Assembly (NCBI GenBank): GCA_035623985.1
Contig: DASPSJ010000053.1
Span: forward strand, 1 to 64,000
Origin: DAHUYF01 sp035623985
GTDB taxonomy: Bacteria > Pseudomonadota > Alphaproteobacteria > ATCC43930 > CGMCC-115725
Reading direction: 5' to 3'
Length of the DNA: 64,000 nt
Part shown: positions 8,567 through 16,983 of the stretch, piece by piece
Position numbering within the stretch: position 1 is the stretch's first letter
Layout: the number at the start of each line of letters is the position of its first letter
Notes under the pieces: generated by a model
What the model saw: the letters and a program-made list of their open reading frames with translations, nothing else
Told to the model about the DNA's origin: nothing
Database searches by the model: none
Translations under genes and position numbers: made by a program

Positions 8567-9058
8567 GCCCCTTCCCAGTACCGACGCATCGAAGCACTGT
8601 ACCTCATCCCGAGTCGAGGCGTCCCTTGAAAGGGCCCGGTCTCAGATTGAAACGAACTCGAAATTGCCCGGAAGACGTTGCCCGGTAGTTAATATCCATG
8701 CAACCATTCACACATAGGACGCGGCGAGTCGCAGCCTCGGCGCTGCGGCGGCGTTTCCTCCATGATACCTGCCCAGCAGGGGCGAAAACCGTTTACGCCT
8801 TGCTGTTGTGGCGGGCAGGAGCGCGAAAGATGCCCAAGAGGCCGGAGGGGCAGAAGTCTCCGGCCATGGCGGCCGGCATCGAGACGCGCTTGTGGGAAAG
8901 GGCCGCTATCGTCGGGATCACGGACGAATATCAGACCAAGATTTCAAACCGAGACAGTGCCCTCGAATGGCACGGCCGTGCCGCCTTCGGCGGAAGCGAA
9001 ACACTATTATTGAAAGTGATAAATTTGTACATTCTATCTATCGTGACAAATCCGCCTC
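8567..9058. other. Intergenic, 492 bp, inside the gsp locus
   Basis: No convincing gene; a plus-strand frame at 8698-9147 overlaps gspC and has no matching start signal or recognisable product. The stretch includes AT-rich DNA at about 8995-9050 and a hairpin at 8840-8865. It probably holds the end of the gspE-C transcript and a promoter for gspDK. Confidence 0.35.
8840..8865 (-). terminator. Possible hairpin terminator after gspC
   Basis: GGCCGGAG at 8840-8847 pairs with CTCCGGCC at 8858-8865, an 8-bp stem with a 10-base loop. On the minus strand it lies about 190 bases after the gspC stop and is followed by only a short T-rich tail, so termination is uncertain. Confidence 0.35.
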
Positions 9059-9574
9059 TCACGGCGGACGGCGCTGCGGTGCCTGAGGCGGAGGCGGAGC
9101 GTCCTTCGCCTTCAGTTCCAGGCTCTGATCGGCACGGCGGAAGGTGACGGCGTCGGGCAGGATCGCCTCGACCGTCCAGCCGTCGAGCTGCTGCCCTTCG
9201 ACGACGCGCTCGAGGCGCGGCGGCTGCCCGTGCTCGATCAAGGCGTGATGCTCGCTTGGCGAGATGACGATGCCGACGAGGGTGAGGCCAGAGGATTGCG
9301 CCTCGCTCGCCGCCTGCGCATCAGGCGCCGGGCGCCGTGTCGGCGAAAACAAGGGTCGCGCCAGCACCTCGGCGAAAGAGCGCAGCGGCGGCATGGCAAA
9401 GCCCGCCGCGTCGGGCCCGGGGGCGCCCGGCCGGCGATCCGCTCCGCCCGCAGCACCCCCCGGCAATTCGATCGCCGGCGGCCGCGATTCGAGATAGATC
9501 AGCAAGCCGAGAGCGACGGCGAGCGCCGCCAGTATCAAGGGAGCGCGGCGATGGCGTCTGCGCCTGCCGGTCAC
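9059..9574 (-). CDS. gspC: Type II secretion GspC-like inner-membrane protein
   Basis: A 171-residue bitopic protein in the place where GspC or a GspN-like protein is expected. A basic N-terminus (RRRRHRR) precedes one membrane helix (about residues 11-27), a Gly/Pro/Ala-rich periplasmic linker, and a small beta domain matching the homology region of GspC: ARPLFSPTRRP, then GLTLVGIVISPSEHHALI and a GWTVEAILPDAVTFRR strand. This domain links the inner-membrane platform to the secretin. No PDZ domain is present, so it is shorter than enterobacterial GspC. The GTG start at 9574 overlaps the gspM stop (GTGA). Confidence 0.75.
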   Translation of the reverse strand: MTGRRRRHRRAPLILAALAVALGLLIYLESRPPAIELPGGAAGGADRRPGAPGPDAAGFAMPPLRSFAEVLARPLFSPTRRPAPDAQAASEAQSSGLTLVGIVISPSEHHALIEHGQPPRLERVVEGQQLDGWTVEAILPDAVTFRRADQSLELKAKDAPPPPQAPQRRPP

Positions 9575-10149
9575 ATCGCCCTCCGCATATAGCCGTAAAG
9601 ATCGAAACGCACCTCGAGCAGCGATTCGTCGTCGGCGTGCCCGCGCGCCGGCGACGCCTGGCGCGTCCGGATGTCGACATTGTCGAGGAAGAGGAAGGGC
9701 GAGCCGGCCTCGAGGTCATAGAGGATGCGCTGAAGCTGCGCGATGGTGACCGCGATCTGGCCGCGGATGGTGACCCGCCGGAAGGCGCCCTCGTCGCGCG
9801 TCGGCAGGATCTGCGCGCTGCGCAGCTCGCCCCGCGCGGCAGCGACCGAGGAATTGAGCCGGCCCTGCAGCTCCGCCGCCGCCAGCGACTCATTGGCACT
9901 GCCGAGGAACCCCTCGGTCTGCGGCCGGTTCTGCTTCAGCCGCGCCAGCTCGGCGGTGAGCGCGCCGAGATCGCCGTCGCCACGACTGGCGCGCGCCACG
10001 GCCGGGGCAAGCCGCGCCACTTCGGCGCGGGCCTCGGCGTAATCGTCGAGCACCGGCTGGATCAGCCAGGAATAGGCGAGCCAAGCCAGCGCCGCCAGCA
10101 GCATCAGCGCCAGCGCTCGGCTGAGCCGGGGCGAGAGCCGGCGGTTCAC
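9571..10149 (-). CDS. gspM: Type II secretion assembly-platform protein GspM
   Basis: GspM partner of GspL, 192 residues, with one inner-membrane helix near the N-terminus (about residues 12-30, LALMLLAALAWLAYSWL in part), a coiled-coil-like Ala/Glu/Arg region and a ferredoxin-like C-terminal domain (RRVTIRGQIAVTIAQLQRILYDLEAGSPFLFLDNVDI). It is shown to be GspM by this architecture and by its place right after gspL. The GTG start at 10149 overlaps the gspL stop (GTGA) and is preceded by GGAGGAGAAG; a longer open frame from 10335 lies within gspL and is not used. Confidence 0.82.
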   Translation of the reverse strand: MNRRLSPRLSRALALMLLAALAWLAYSWLIQPVLDDYAEARAEVARLAPAVARASRGDGDLGALTAELARLKQNRPQTEGFLGSANESLAAAELQGRLNSSVAAARGELRSAQILPTRDEGAFRRVTIRGQIAVTIAQLQRILYDLEAGSPFLFLDNVDIRTRQASPARGHADDESLLEVRFDLYGYMRRAM

Positions 10150-11255
10150 GGCTTCTCCTCCCCCACGAGCTGTGCCGCGAGGCTGAACCGCTCGCGTCCG
10201 GTCTTGGCGTCGGGCATTACCGGCGAGCGGAAGGTGGTGCGGCGAAAGACCCGCGACCGCTCGAGCAGCTCGACCAGCGCCGAGGCCGAGCGGGTGAAGC
10301 CGGTGAGCTGGATCTCGTTGCCCGAGAGCTGCCATTCCGAGAGCCAGGTATCGTCCGGCAGCAGCCGCGTCGATTCCAGCAGCAGCTTGGAGATGCTCGC
10401 CGTCTGCTCCTTGCGGTCGATCAGGAAGCGCGCATCCTTGCGGATGTCGTCGATCTCGCCGCGCAGCTTGGCTGCGGCCTTGGCGGTGTCGGCCGTCGCG
10501 GCGAATTCCTGCTCCAGCCGCTCCGCGAGGTGCCGCTCGGCGTGGAGCGGCAGCCAGAGGGCGACGATTGCCAGGGCCGCGACCACGGCGGCAAGGCCAT
10601 AGGTGACGAGATCGGCGCGGCGCTGGCCAGGGAGCAGCGCGCCGGCGGGCAATAGATTGCCCGAGGCACTGCCACCGCCGGCATCGGCGATGTCGAGGCG
10701 ATCCGGCTCGAGCTGGAGCCGGCGGGCAACCGCCAGAGCGGCATCAATGGTGGCGCGCGGCATGACGGTGAGATCGAGCCGCAGGCGCTGGGCCGCCATA
10801 TCGCGCTCGAGCAGGCGGTAGGCGAAACAGGCCTGCTGGGCATTGAACGGCGTGTGGCGATCGAGCTCGAAGGCGATTACCTCGTCGAGATTCTCCACTG
10901 CCGCGAGCGGCAACTCGACCGTGCTGCGCACCGCGCGGTTGGCAGGCAGCCGCAGGCAGACGCCGATTTCGCTGCGGGCGACGGCGTGCGCCAGCCCGCG
11001 CTCGCGCAGGATCTCGGCGAGCCGGCGTTGCGGCGCGGCCGCCTCGCGCAAATCGATGCGCCCCAGAAGCTGCGTGGCGCCGCCGGCTTCGCGGCGGAGC
11101 ATGGCCTCGCCGTCGCCGAGCAACAGCACGAGCATGTCCATCGCCGGCGCGAGCCGGCGCCGCAGCCGCTCCGGCACCAGCGCCGTCAGCTCGCCCCACC
11201 ACCAGCCGAGAAAGGCGCGCACCAGGCGCAGCAGCCGCACCGCGATCTCCGTCAC
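10146..11255 (-). CDS. gspL: Type II secretion protein GspL (PilM/PilN-like)
   Basis: GspL of 369 residues, the inner-membrane platform protein that recruits the GspE ATPase. The N-terminal cytoplasmic part resembles a reduced actin-like (PilM/GspL) domain with RLPANRAVRSTVELP and FELDRHTPFNAQQACFAYR, typical of the alphaproteobacterial type. One membrane helix lies at about residues 216-240, followed by a coiled coil and a PilN-like periplasmic domain (LLPDDTWLSEWQLSGNEIQLTGF). Start is GTG at 11255, 84 bases after gspJ, the largest gap in this run of genes and the place where gspK would normally be. Confidence 0.85.
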   Translation of the reverse strand: MTEIAVRLLRLVRAFLGWWWGELTALVPERLRRRLAPAMDMLVLLLGDGEAMLRREAGGATQLLGRIDLREAAAPQRRLAEILRERGLAHAVARSEIGVCLRLPANRAVRSTVELPLAAVENLDEVIAFELDRHTPFNAQQACFAYRLLERDMAAQRLRLDLTVMPRATIDAALAVARRLQLEPDRLDIADAGGGSASGNLLPAGALLPGQRRADLVTYGLAAVVAALAIVALWLPLHAERHLAERLEQEFAATADTAKAAAKLRGEIDDIRKDARFLIDRKEQTASISKLLLESTRLLPDDTWLSEWQLSGNEIQLTGFTRSASALVELLERSRVFRRTTFRSPVMPDAKTGRERFSLAAQLVGEEKP

Positions 11256-11339
11256 CTCACGCTCCGCCGGCGCATCGGCGCCGCGCCATCGGCCATCCCG
11301 GCGCCCTCATGCAGTCCTCCCGCCACGCTTCGCCCTCCG

Positions 11340-11972
11340 CTATTGAGCACCTGATGCTGCCCATTGACCAGCGGCGCCGGGCGAGAGCCGCAGCGCGACG
11401 ATCATTTCCGGCATGACCGCGCCGTCGGAGAACACCACCGACAGCCGGACGAGCGACGGCAGATAGGCCATGTCGCGCCAACTCGCATGCCAGGCTGCCG
11501 TCTCGCCCGGCGCGGTGACGCCGAAATAAGCGAACTCGGCTTGCCGGACCTGGTCGAGCAGCACCGAGTCGTGGGCGGCGGCGCCGGCCTCGTCGCTGCG
11601 CCGGCGCAGCAGCAGCGCGCCCGCGCTGCGGCCGTGGCCCTCGACGAACTCGACCGAGAGGCTCTCCAACCCGCCGGAAGCGGCGCTCGCCGGCGTCGGA
11701 TTGAAGAAGCGCAGGCTGTCGCGCTCGCCGGTAAAGGCGACGATTCCTGCCGCCTGCGCCGGGTCGGCCAGGGGCCGCGCATCGGCGAGCTGGCGGCGCA
11801 GGAAACCCTGCGCCAGCGACAGGCGCGCGGCACGCTCGACGCGGTCCGTCTGGCGGTCGAGCTGGCGGGTGCCGAGCTGCAACCCGCCGAACAGCATGGT
11901 GGTCAGCAGCGCCAGCAGCACGATCGAAATCAGCAGCTCGAGCAAGGTGAAGCCGCGCTGCGAAGCGGTCAT
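11340..11972 (-). CDS. gspJ: Type II secretion minor pseudopilin GspJ
   Basis: A 210-residue prepilin-like protein. The leader ends at Gly7 and is followed by the canonical FTLLELL motif with Glu at +5, then a hydrophobic helix. The large C-terminal domain and the motif SLSVEFVEGH fit GspJ, which with GspI and GspK forms the pseudopilus tip. ATG at 11972 overlaps the gspI stop (ATGA), implying coupled translation. It would be cut by a prepilin peptidase; no gspO gene is in this window. Confidence 0.87.
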   Translation of the reverse strand: MTASQRGFTLLELLISIVLLALLTTMLFGGLQLGTRQLDRQTDRVERAARLSLAQGFLRRQLADARPLADPAQAAGIVAFTGERDSLRFFNPTPASAASGGLESLSVEFVEGHGRSAGALLLRRRSDEAGAAAHDSVLLDQVRQAEFAYFGVTAPGETAAWHASWRDMAYLPSLVRLSVVFSDGAVMPEMIVALRLSPGAAGQWAASGAQ

Positions 11973-12382
11973 CGGTAACCCGCGAGCGGCGCCAGCCGCA
12001 ACGTCGACAACGCGACGGCACGCTCGCGCCGCCCCTCGCGCCAGGCGATACGCACCTCGATCTCGTAGGGAATGAGCTCGAGCTGCGCCGCCTCGGGCGC
12101 GAGCGCGTCGCGCACGCGCACGCTGGTGGAGCGGCGATAGCCGCCGATGAGATCCTCGGTCTCGCCCGGGCCGATCGGCGCGGCGGCGAGCGCGTCGAGG
12201 CTGGATTCGGCGAGCAGCACCGCGTCGGCATAGGTCACGGCGCCCTGCCCGGCGCGCGCACCGGTCGAGAAGATCTGGTAGAGCGCGCCGAGCAGCAGCG
12301 CGGCGATGACGAAGGCCACGAGGATCTCGATCAGGGTAAAGCCGGAGTCCGGGCCGGCGCCCGTCGGCTCACGGCCGCTCAT
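11969..12382 (-). CDS. gspI: Type II secretion minor pseudopilin GspI
   Basis: A 137-residue pseudopilin. A 13-residue leader ending in Gly precedes FTLIEILVAFVIAALLLGAL, cut after Gly with Glu at +5. The rest is a short globular domain with AESSLDALAAAPIGPGE and a WREGRRERAVALSTLRL strand, as in GspI. The start at 12382 was chosen over the longer open frame to 12523 because it gives a normal leader; it overlaps the end of gspH by 14 bases. It acts with gspJ and gspK at the pseudopilus tip. Confidence 0.86.
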   Translation of the reverse strand: MSGREPTGAGPDSGFTLIEILVAFVIAALLLGALYQIFSTGARAGQGAVTYADAVLLAESSLDALAAAPIGPGETEDLIGGYRRSTSVRVRDALAPEAAQLELIPYEIEVRIAWREGRRERAVALSTLRLAPLAGYR

Positions 12383-12809
12383 GGACCGACACGCCGCCGG
12401 TGAGCCAGTCGACCAGCACGTCGTAGCGCACGCCGTCGCGGCTGAGCGCGACGCCGCCGCCGCTGGAGCTGCCATCGGGAAAGAAGCGGATGGCGCCGGC
12501 GGTGCCGGACAGCAGCTCGTCATCGGCGGTGAAGAGCGCGACGCGGACGCCGCGCGGCAACGACACCGACGCGCCGGCGCCGGCGGGGCGATAGACGGCC
12601 TTGGCCACGTCGAGCGCGAACTCCGCCTCGCGGTTGGCGGTGATGGCGCGGCTGCGGGTCAGCCGGAGCGCCGCGGCGACGTCGCGGGCGCTGCCCTGCA
12701 GCTCGACCGCGCCGTAGCGACGGCTGCTGCTCGGCACCACCATGACGAGAACCAGCGCGGCGATGGCCAGCGCCACGGTGAGCTCAAGCAGCGAGAATCC
12801 CTTGGTCAT
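12369..12809 (-). CDS. gspH: Type II secretion minor pseudopilin GspH
   Basis: A 146-residue pseudopilin with a minimal leader (MTKG) and the FSLLELTVALAIAALVLVMV helix carrying Glu at +5. The body has the GspH features: SARDVAAALRLTRSRAITANREAEFALDV and the terminal GVRYDVLVDWLTGGV strand region. It lies 25 bases after gspG and overlaps gspI. GspH is a minor component incorporated near the pseudopilus tip. Confidence 0.87.
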   Translation of the reverse strand: MTKGFSLLELTVALAIAALVLVMVVPSSSRRYGAVELQGSARDVAAALRLTRSRAITANREAEFALDVAKAVYRPAGAGASVSLPRGVRVALFTADDELLSGTAGAIRFFPDGSSSGGGVALSRDGVRYDVLVDWLTGGVSVHERP

Positions 12810-12834
12810 CTCCCTTCACCTGCCGGCGGCGCGC

Positions 12835-13275
12835 TCAATTCGATGCGGGGCCGACGGCGTTGCCGTCGGGGCCGAGCGTGTAGAGGTCGAAATCCGCCTG
12901 CTGGCCGGGAATGCGGTACTGGTAGGAATGCCCCCAGGGATCGAGCGGCACGCTCGTCGCCTTGACGTAGGGACCATGCCAGCGCTCCAGCGCGCCCGGA
13001 TTCGCCACCAGCGCCTGCAACCCCTCCTGCTGGGTCGGATAGCGGCCGACATCGATCAGGAAGAGGTCGAGCGCCGTCGCCAGGTTCTTGATCTCGATGC
13101 GCGCCGTGTCGACCTTGGCGCGGGCGAGATATTTCAGCACCTGCGGGGTGGTTATCGCCACCAGCAGCGCCAGGATGGCCAACACCACCAGCAGCTCCAC
13201 CAGCGTGAAACCGCGCTCGAGCCGGCGCGCCAATCGGCGCGTCGGGCGGGCGCCCTTGCCTGCGATCAGCCTCAC
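12835..13275 (-). CDS. gspG: Type II secretion major pseudopilin GspG
   Basis: Major pseudopilin of 146 residues that builds the piston-like pseudopilus. A 22-residue basic leader ends in RG and is followed by FTLVELLVVLAILALLVAI (Glu at +5). The C-terminal part has the family pattern: DLFLIDVGRYPTQQEGLQAL, then WHGPYVKA and PLDPWGHSYQYR with the calcium-site loop LYTLGPDG. The start is GTG at 13275, 12 bases after gspF. Strong match throughout. Confidence 0.94.
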   Translation of the reverse strand: MRLIAGKGARPTRRLARRLERGFTLVELLVVLAILALLVAITTPQVLKYLARAKVDTARIEIKNLATALDLFLIDVGRYPTQQEGLQALVANPGALERWHGPYVKATSVPLDPWGHSYQYRIPGQQADFDLYTLGPDGNAVGPASN

Positions 13276-13287
13276 CGCGTTTCCTCC

Positions 13288-14508
13288 TTACATGGCCAAA
13301 TCGTAGACGCTGAGCACCGCCGTCAGGATCGTGCCGATCACCGACGCGACGATGGTCCCCAGCACGACGGTGAGCGCCGGGCCGAGCAGCACCAGCAGGC
13401 GGTCGATGCTGCGGCTCATCTCCGTCTCGAAGATGTCGGCGAGCTTCAGCAGCATGTCCTCCTGGTGGCCGCTCTCCTCGCCGACGCGCACGAGATGGAC
13501 GGCGAGCCGCGGGAACACCTTGGTCTGCGCCAGCGGCTCGGCGAGGCCCTTGCCGGTCTTCACCTGCTCGATGACGCCGCCCAGCGCGTCGACGAAGACG
13601 CGGTTGCGGATGGTCTCGCGGGTGAGCGCCAGCGCGCTCAGCAGCGACACGCCGTTCTTGAGCAGCGTTCCCAGCGTGCGGCCGAAGCGCGCGACCTCGG
13701 CCTTGCGGATCAGCGGGCCGATCAGCGGCGCGCGCAGCAGCAGCCCCTCCCAGCGCCGCCGGCTCGCCGGGCTCTTGAACTGGCGGTAGATCACGAAGGC
13801 GGCGAGCGCCGGCAGCAGCAGGCAAAGCCACCAGAAGCTCTGCAGGAAATCGGCCACCGCGAGCAACGCCCGCGCCGAAGGCGGCAGCGCCGCGCCCGCC
13901 TGCTCGAACAGCGGCCGGAAGCGCGGCACGACGAAGGCGAAGAGGATGCCGATCGAGACGCAGCAGACCAGCGCTACGATCGCGGGATAGGCGAGCGCCG
14001 ATTTGATATGCGCCTTCGACGCCTCGGCGCGCTCGAGGAATTCGGCGAGCCGGCCGAGCACCGCCTCGAGGCTGGCGCCGGCCTCGCCGGCGCGGACCAT
14101 GCTGACATAGAAATCGGGAAACACGCCGGTCTGCGCCGCCATGGCGTCGGCGAGGCTGGCGCCGCCGCGGATCCGCTCCAGTAGCCGCCGCAGGCAGTGC
14201 TTCTCGCCGGCGCGGTCGACCAGCTCCTCGAGGATGACCAGCGCCTCGTCGAGCGGGAGGCCGGCGCGCAGCAGCGTCGCAAGCTGGCCGGTGATCAGCG
14301 CCAGGCTCCGCGCCGAGACACGGCGGATGCCCAGCAGCTCCGCGACGTCGAGCCCGGCGAGAGAGCCCGGCCCCACCTCGTCGACGCGGATGGGCACGTG
14401 GCCCGAGGCATGCAGGCGATGGACGACGGCGGATTTGTCGGCGGCCTCCATGCGGCCTTCCACTCTCTCGGCCGAGGCGGCGACGGCGACGTAGCGGAAT
14501 TGCGGCAT
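13288..14508 (-). CDS. gspF: Type II secretion inner-membrane protein GspF
   Basis: Polytopic platform protein of 406 residues. It has two repeated T2SSF domains, each of four-helix cytoplasmic type (residues about 70-190 and 270-395), separated by membrane helices such as ALAYPAIVALVCCVSIGILFAF and the C-terminal TVVLGTIVASVIGTILTAVLSVYDL. Motifs LPLDEALVILEELVDRA and NGVSLLSALALTRETIRN are typical. The gene sits 4 bases after gspE and 12 bases before gspG. GspF links the ATPase to the pseudopilus. Confidence 0.94.
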   Translation of the reverse strand: MPQFRYVAVAASAERVEGRMEAADKSAVVHRLHASGHVPIRVDEVGPGSLAGLDVAELLGIRRVSARSLALITGQLATLLRAGLPLDEALVILEELVDRAGEKHCLRRLLERIRGGASLADAMAAQTGVFPDFYVSMVRAGEAGASLEAVLGRLAEFLERAEASKAHIKSALAYPAIVALVCCVSIGILFAFVVPRFRPLFEQAGAALPPSARALLAVADFLQSFWWLCLLLPALAAFVIYRQFKSPASRRRWEGLLLRAPLIGPLIRKAEVARFGRTLGTLLKNGVSLLSALALTRETIRNRVFVDALGGVIEQVKTGKGLAEPLAQTKVFPRLAVHLVRVGEESGHQEDMLLKLADIFETEMSRSIDRLLVLLGPALTVVLGTIVASVIGTILTAVLSVYDLAM

Positions 14509-14512
14509 GCTA

Positions 14513-16270
14513 CTAGACGTCCCGAGTCACGCGCAGCACCTCCTCGATGGTGGTGGTGCCGTCGAGCGCCTTGAGTAGCCCGTCATGGTACATCGTGCGC
14601 ATGCCCTCGGCGACGGCGACGCGATGAATCTCGCGCGTCTCGGCGTGGCTGAGGACGAGCCGCCGGATCGCATCGGACAGCGCCAGGACCTCGATCACGG
14701 CGACCTGGCCGCGATAGCCGCTGCCGTGGCAGAGCTCGCAGCCGACGGCGTCGTAGAGCGTCGGCTCGCGGCCGTTGAGCACCTCCGCCAGGCCCATGCG
14801 CGCGACAAATTCCGGCAGCACCCGCCGCTTCCGGCGGCAGGACGGGCAGAGCCGGCGCACCAGGCGCTGGGCGGTGACGCCGTTCACCGTCGAGGTCACG
14901 AGATAATCGTCGATTTTCATGTCGAGCAGCCGGTTGATCGAGCTGGCCGCGTCGTTGGTGTGCAAGGTCGAGAGCACGAGATGGCCGGTCAGCGCCGCCT
15001 GGATGGCGATCTGCGCCGTCTCGAAATCGCGCATCTCGCCGATCATGATGATGTCGGGATTGTGCCGCAGCAGCGTGCGCAGGATCTCGGCGAAGGTGAG
15101 ATTGATCTGCGGCTTGACCTGGACCTGGTTGACGCCCTCGAGCTGGTACTCGATCGGGTCCTCGACCGTGAAGATGTTCTTCTCCGGCGTGTTGAGGCGC
15201 AGCAGGCTGGTGTAGAGCGTCGTCGTCTTGCCGCTGCCCGTGGGCCCGGTGACCAGCAGGATGCCTTGCGGCTGATCGAGCAGGCCGAGAAAGCGCTGCT
15301 GCGTGTCGGCGGCGAAGCCGAGCGCGGCGAAGTCCTCCACCAGGCTGGCGCGGTCGAGAACGCGCATGGTGACGCGCTCGCCATGCAGCGTCGGCACGGT
15401 GGCGACGCGCAGATCGTAGTCGCGGCCGCGGATCGCCACGCGGATGCGCCCGTCCTGCGGCAGGCGGCGTTCGGCGATGTTGAGCTTCGCCATGATCTTG
15501 ATGCGCGAGACGATGGCGGCGCGCAGCCGGGCCGGCGGCGCCGGCCCGTCGCGCAGCACGCCGTCGACGCGATAGCGGATGGCGAGCCGGTTGTGAAAGG
15601 GCTCGATATGGATGTCGGAGGCGCGGCTCTCGACGGCGCGCGCAATCAGCAGGTTGACGAGGCGCACCACCGGCGCCTCGCTGGCGAGATCGCGCAGCCG
15701 GCTGATATCCTCGTCGGCGCCGCCCTCCTCGACCTCGTCGATCTCGTCGACGATCTGGCCGATCGAGCTCTTGCCGCTTTCATAGAGGCGTTCATAGGCG
15801 AGCTCGACGTCGGACGGCGCGGCGACACGGATCTCGACCGGTTTGCCGGCCAGCAGTCCCAGCGAGCGCACGGCATAATCGTCGAGCGGATCGGCGACGG
15901 CGAGGACGAGTCGCTCGGGCGCGTCGAGCAGCGGCAGAACCCGGGCCTGGCGCAGGAATTTCGGGCTGGCGCCTTCCAGCACCGGCGCGTCGGGATAATC
16001 CCCGGGGGCGACCAGCGGCAGGCCGAGCTCGCGGGAGATGGCCTCGACCACGTCCTTCTCCTGGACGAGGCCGAGCTTGGTGAGGATCTGCTCGAGCCGC
16101 TCCTGGCTCTCGGCGCGCAGATTCAGCGCCCGCTCGGCTGCGACTTCGTCGAGCTTGCCGCTCGCCACCAGGCGAGCGGCGAGCGAGCGTTCAAAGGCGA
16201 GGCGGTCTTGCCGCACCGGCCCATCTCCCTGCGGCGGCCGATAGGCCGGGCAGCGTTTGCTCCCAGGCAT
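14513..16270 (-). CDS. gspE: Type II secretion ATPase GspE
   Basis: Cytoplasmic hexameric ATPase of 585 residues that powers the secretion system. The N1E domain (about residues 30-190) is followed by the conserved N2E part (VVRLVNLLIARAVESRASDIHIEP) and the ATPase core with Walker A GPTGSGKTTT (Lys348), the Asp box NIFTVEDPIEY, a Walker-B region reading GEMRD instead of the usual GEIRD, and the His box. A zinc-binding tetracysteine motif is formed by Cys475, Cys478, Cys511 and Cys514. ATG at 16270 is the first gene of the minus-strand operon; no promoter was firmly identified. Confidence 0.95.
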   Translation of the reverse strand: MPGSKRCPAYRPPQGDGPVRQDRLAFERSLAARLVASGKLDEVAAERALNLRAESQERLEQILTKLGLVQEKDVVEAISRELGLPLVAPGDYPDAPVLEGASPKFLRQARVLPLLDAPERLVLAVADPLDDYAVRSLGLLAGKPVEIRVAAPSDVELAYERLYESGKSSIGQIVDEIDEVEEGGADEDISRLRDLASEAPVVRLVNLLIARAVESRASDIHIEPFHNRLAIRYRVDGVLRDGPAPPARLRAAIVSRIKIMAKLNIAERRLPQDGRIRVAIRGRDYDLRVATVPTLHGERVTMRVLDRASLVEDFAALGFAADTQQRFLGLLDQPQGILLVTGPTGSGKTTTLYTSLLRLNTPEKNIFTVEDPIEYQLEGVNQVQVKPQINLTFAEILRTLLRHNPDIIMIGEMRDFETAQIAIQAALTGHLVLSTLHTNDAASSINRLLDMKIDDYLVTSTVNGVTAQRLVRRLCPSCRRKRRVLPEFVARMGLAEVLNGREPTLYDAVGCELCHGSGYRGQVAVIEVLALSDAIRRLVLSHAETREIHRVAVAEGMRTMYHDGLLKALDGTTTIEEVLRVTRDV

Positions 16271-16724
16271 GGCCGGCGCGCATCAACCTCGTGCCCCGTC
16301 AAAGTGTGTCATGAAGCCAACCGATCCCCATCCTAAATTATAGAAAATATCGGAAAGAGCGCTATAATTCATCGAAATGTTACTCTTGCGTTGCGATTGA
16401 AGCAAGACATGGGCCGGCCGAGCAAGTGCATTGATCGTTAACCATGCCAAGAAGGGATTAAATGGGTATTAACGCGCCGGCCGATGAGGATCGCGGATAT
16501 CGGCGGCGGAGACGCCGGCGGACCGCCGGGCCGGTCGATGCGCCGTAGCACTTTCTTCACCCTGCCTTTCTAGGATCCCTTCGGGTGAAGGCGACGGCAA
16601 TGGCTTGCGGCCGAGGATCGCTTGCCGCGGCCGATTGGGGGCCGATTGGGGACGGCAGCGGGATTGCCGGGGCGGGGCCGAAAATCCGATGGCCGCGAAG
16701 CAAGCGACCCACTGAGGGGATGCA
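16271..16724. other. Intergenic, 454 bp, divergent promoter region
   Basis: Separates gspE (leftwards) from the zinc-ribbon gene (rightwards). AT-rich around 16325-16395, with a perfect TATAAT on the minus strand (complement of 16337-16342) that could be a -10 box for gspE; I found no good -35 partner. A 28-codon Arg-rich ORF at 16462 is too weak to call. The plus-strand part after 16550 is GC-rich with GGCCGATTGG repeated at about 16629-16650. Confidence 0.4.
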
Positions 16725-16928
16725 ATGGTGAGCAAAGAGCAAGGCCAGCAACGCGTGATGATCCGGTGCCCGGTGACGGGCCGCGCCGTTCCCACGGGTC
16801 TTACGGCCGATCCGGCGACGTGGAGCGCGCGCCCCATCGGCCTCAACCGCGTCTCCTGCCCGGAATGCAAGCAGGTCCATGCCTGGAGCAAGAAGGACGC
16901 TTCGCTCGAAGGCGTCACGCGGTCATAG
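16725..16928 (+). CDS. Small zinc-ribbon protein, 67 aa
   Basis: A short soluble protein with two metal-ligand pairs. An N-terminal IRCPVTGRAVPTG knuckle supplies one cysteine, and RVSCPECKQVHAWSK supplies CxxC plus a histidine. It resembles the many small zinc-ribbon-like proteins that are widespread in Alphaproteobacteria and have no known role. ATG at 16725 follows GAGGGG with good spacing; an ATG five bases earlier runs into a stop at once. No operon partner is visible. Confidence 0.75.
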   Translation: MVSKEQGQQRVMIRCPVTGRAVPTGLTADPATWSARPIGLNRVSCPECKQVHAWSKKDASLEGVTRS

Positions 16929-16983
16929 CGGCGCGGCGCGCCGGAGGCTTAGTGCAATGGCTGCAGAGGCTGCGGTCGCGGGC

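Noticed and set aside
8698..9147. A 149-residue plus-strand frame in the gspC-gspD gap
   Set aside because: It runs into gspC, has no ribosome binding site and no recognisable domain; likely a shadow of GC-rich sequence.
16462..16548. A 28-codon Arg-rich ORF in the gspE upstream region
   Set aside because: It has a possible AAGGGA site but is very short, dominated by Arg codons and shows no conserved motif; probably non-coding.
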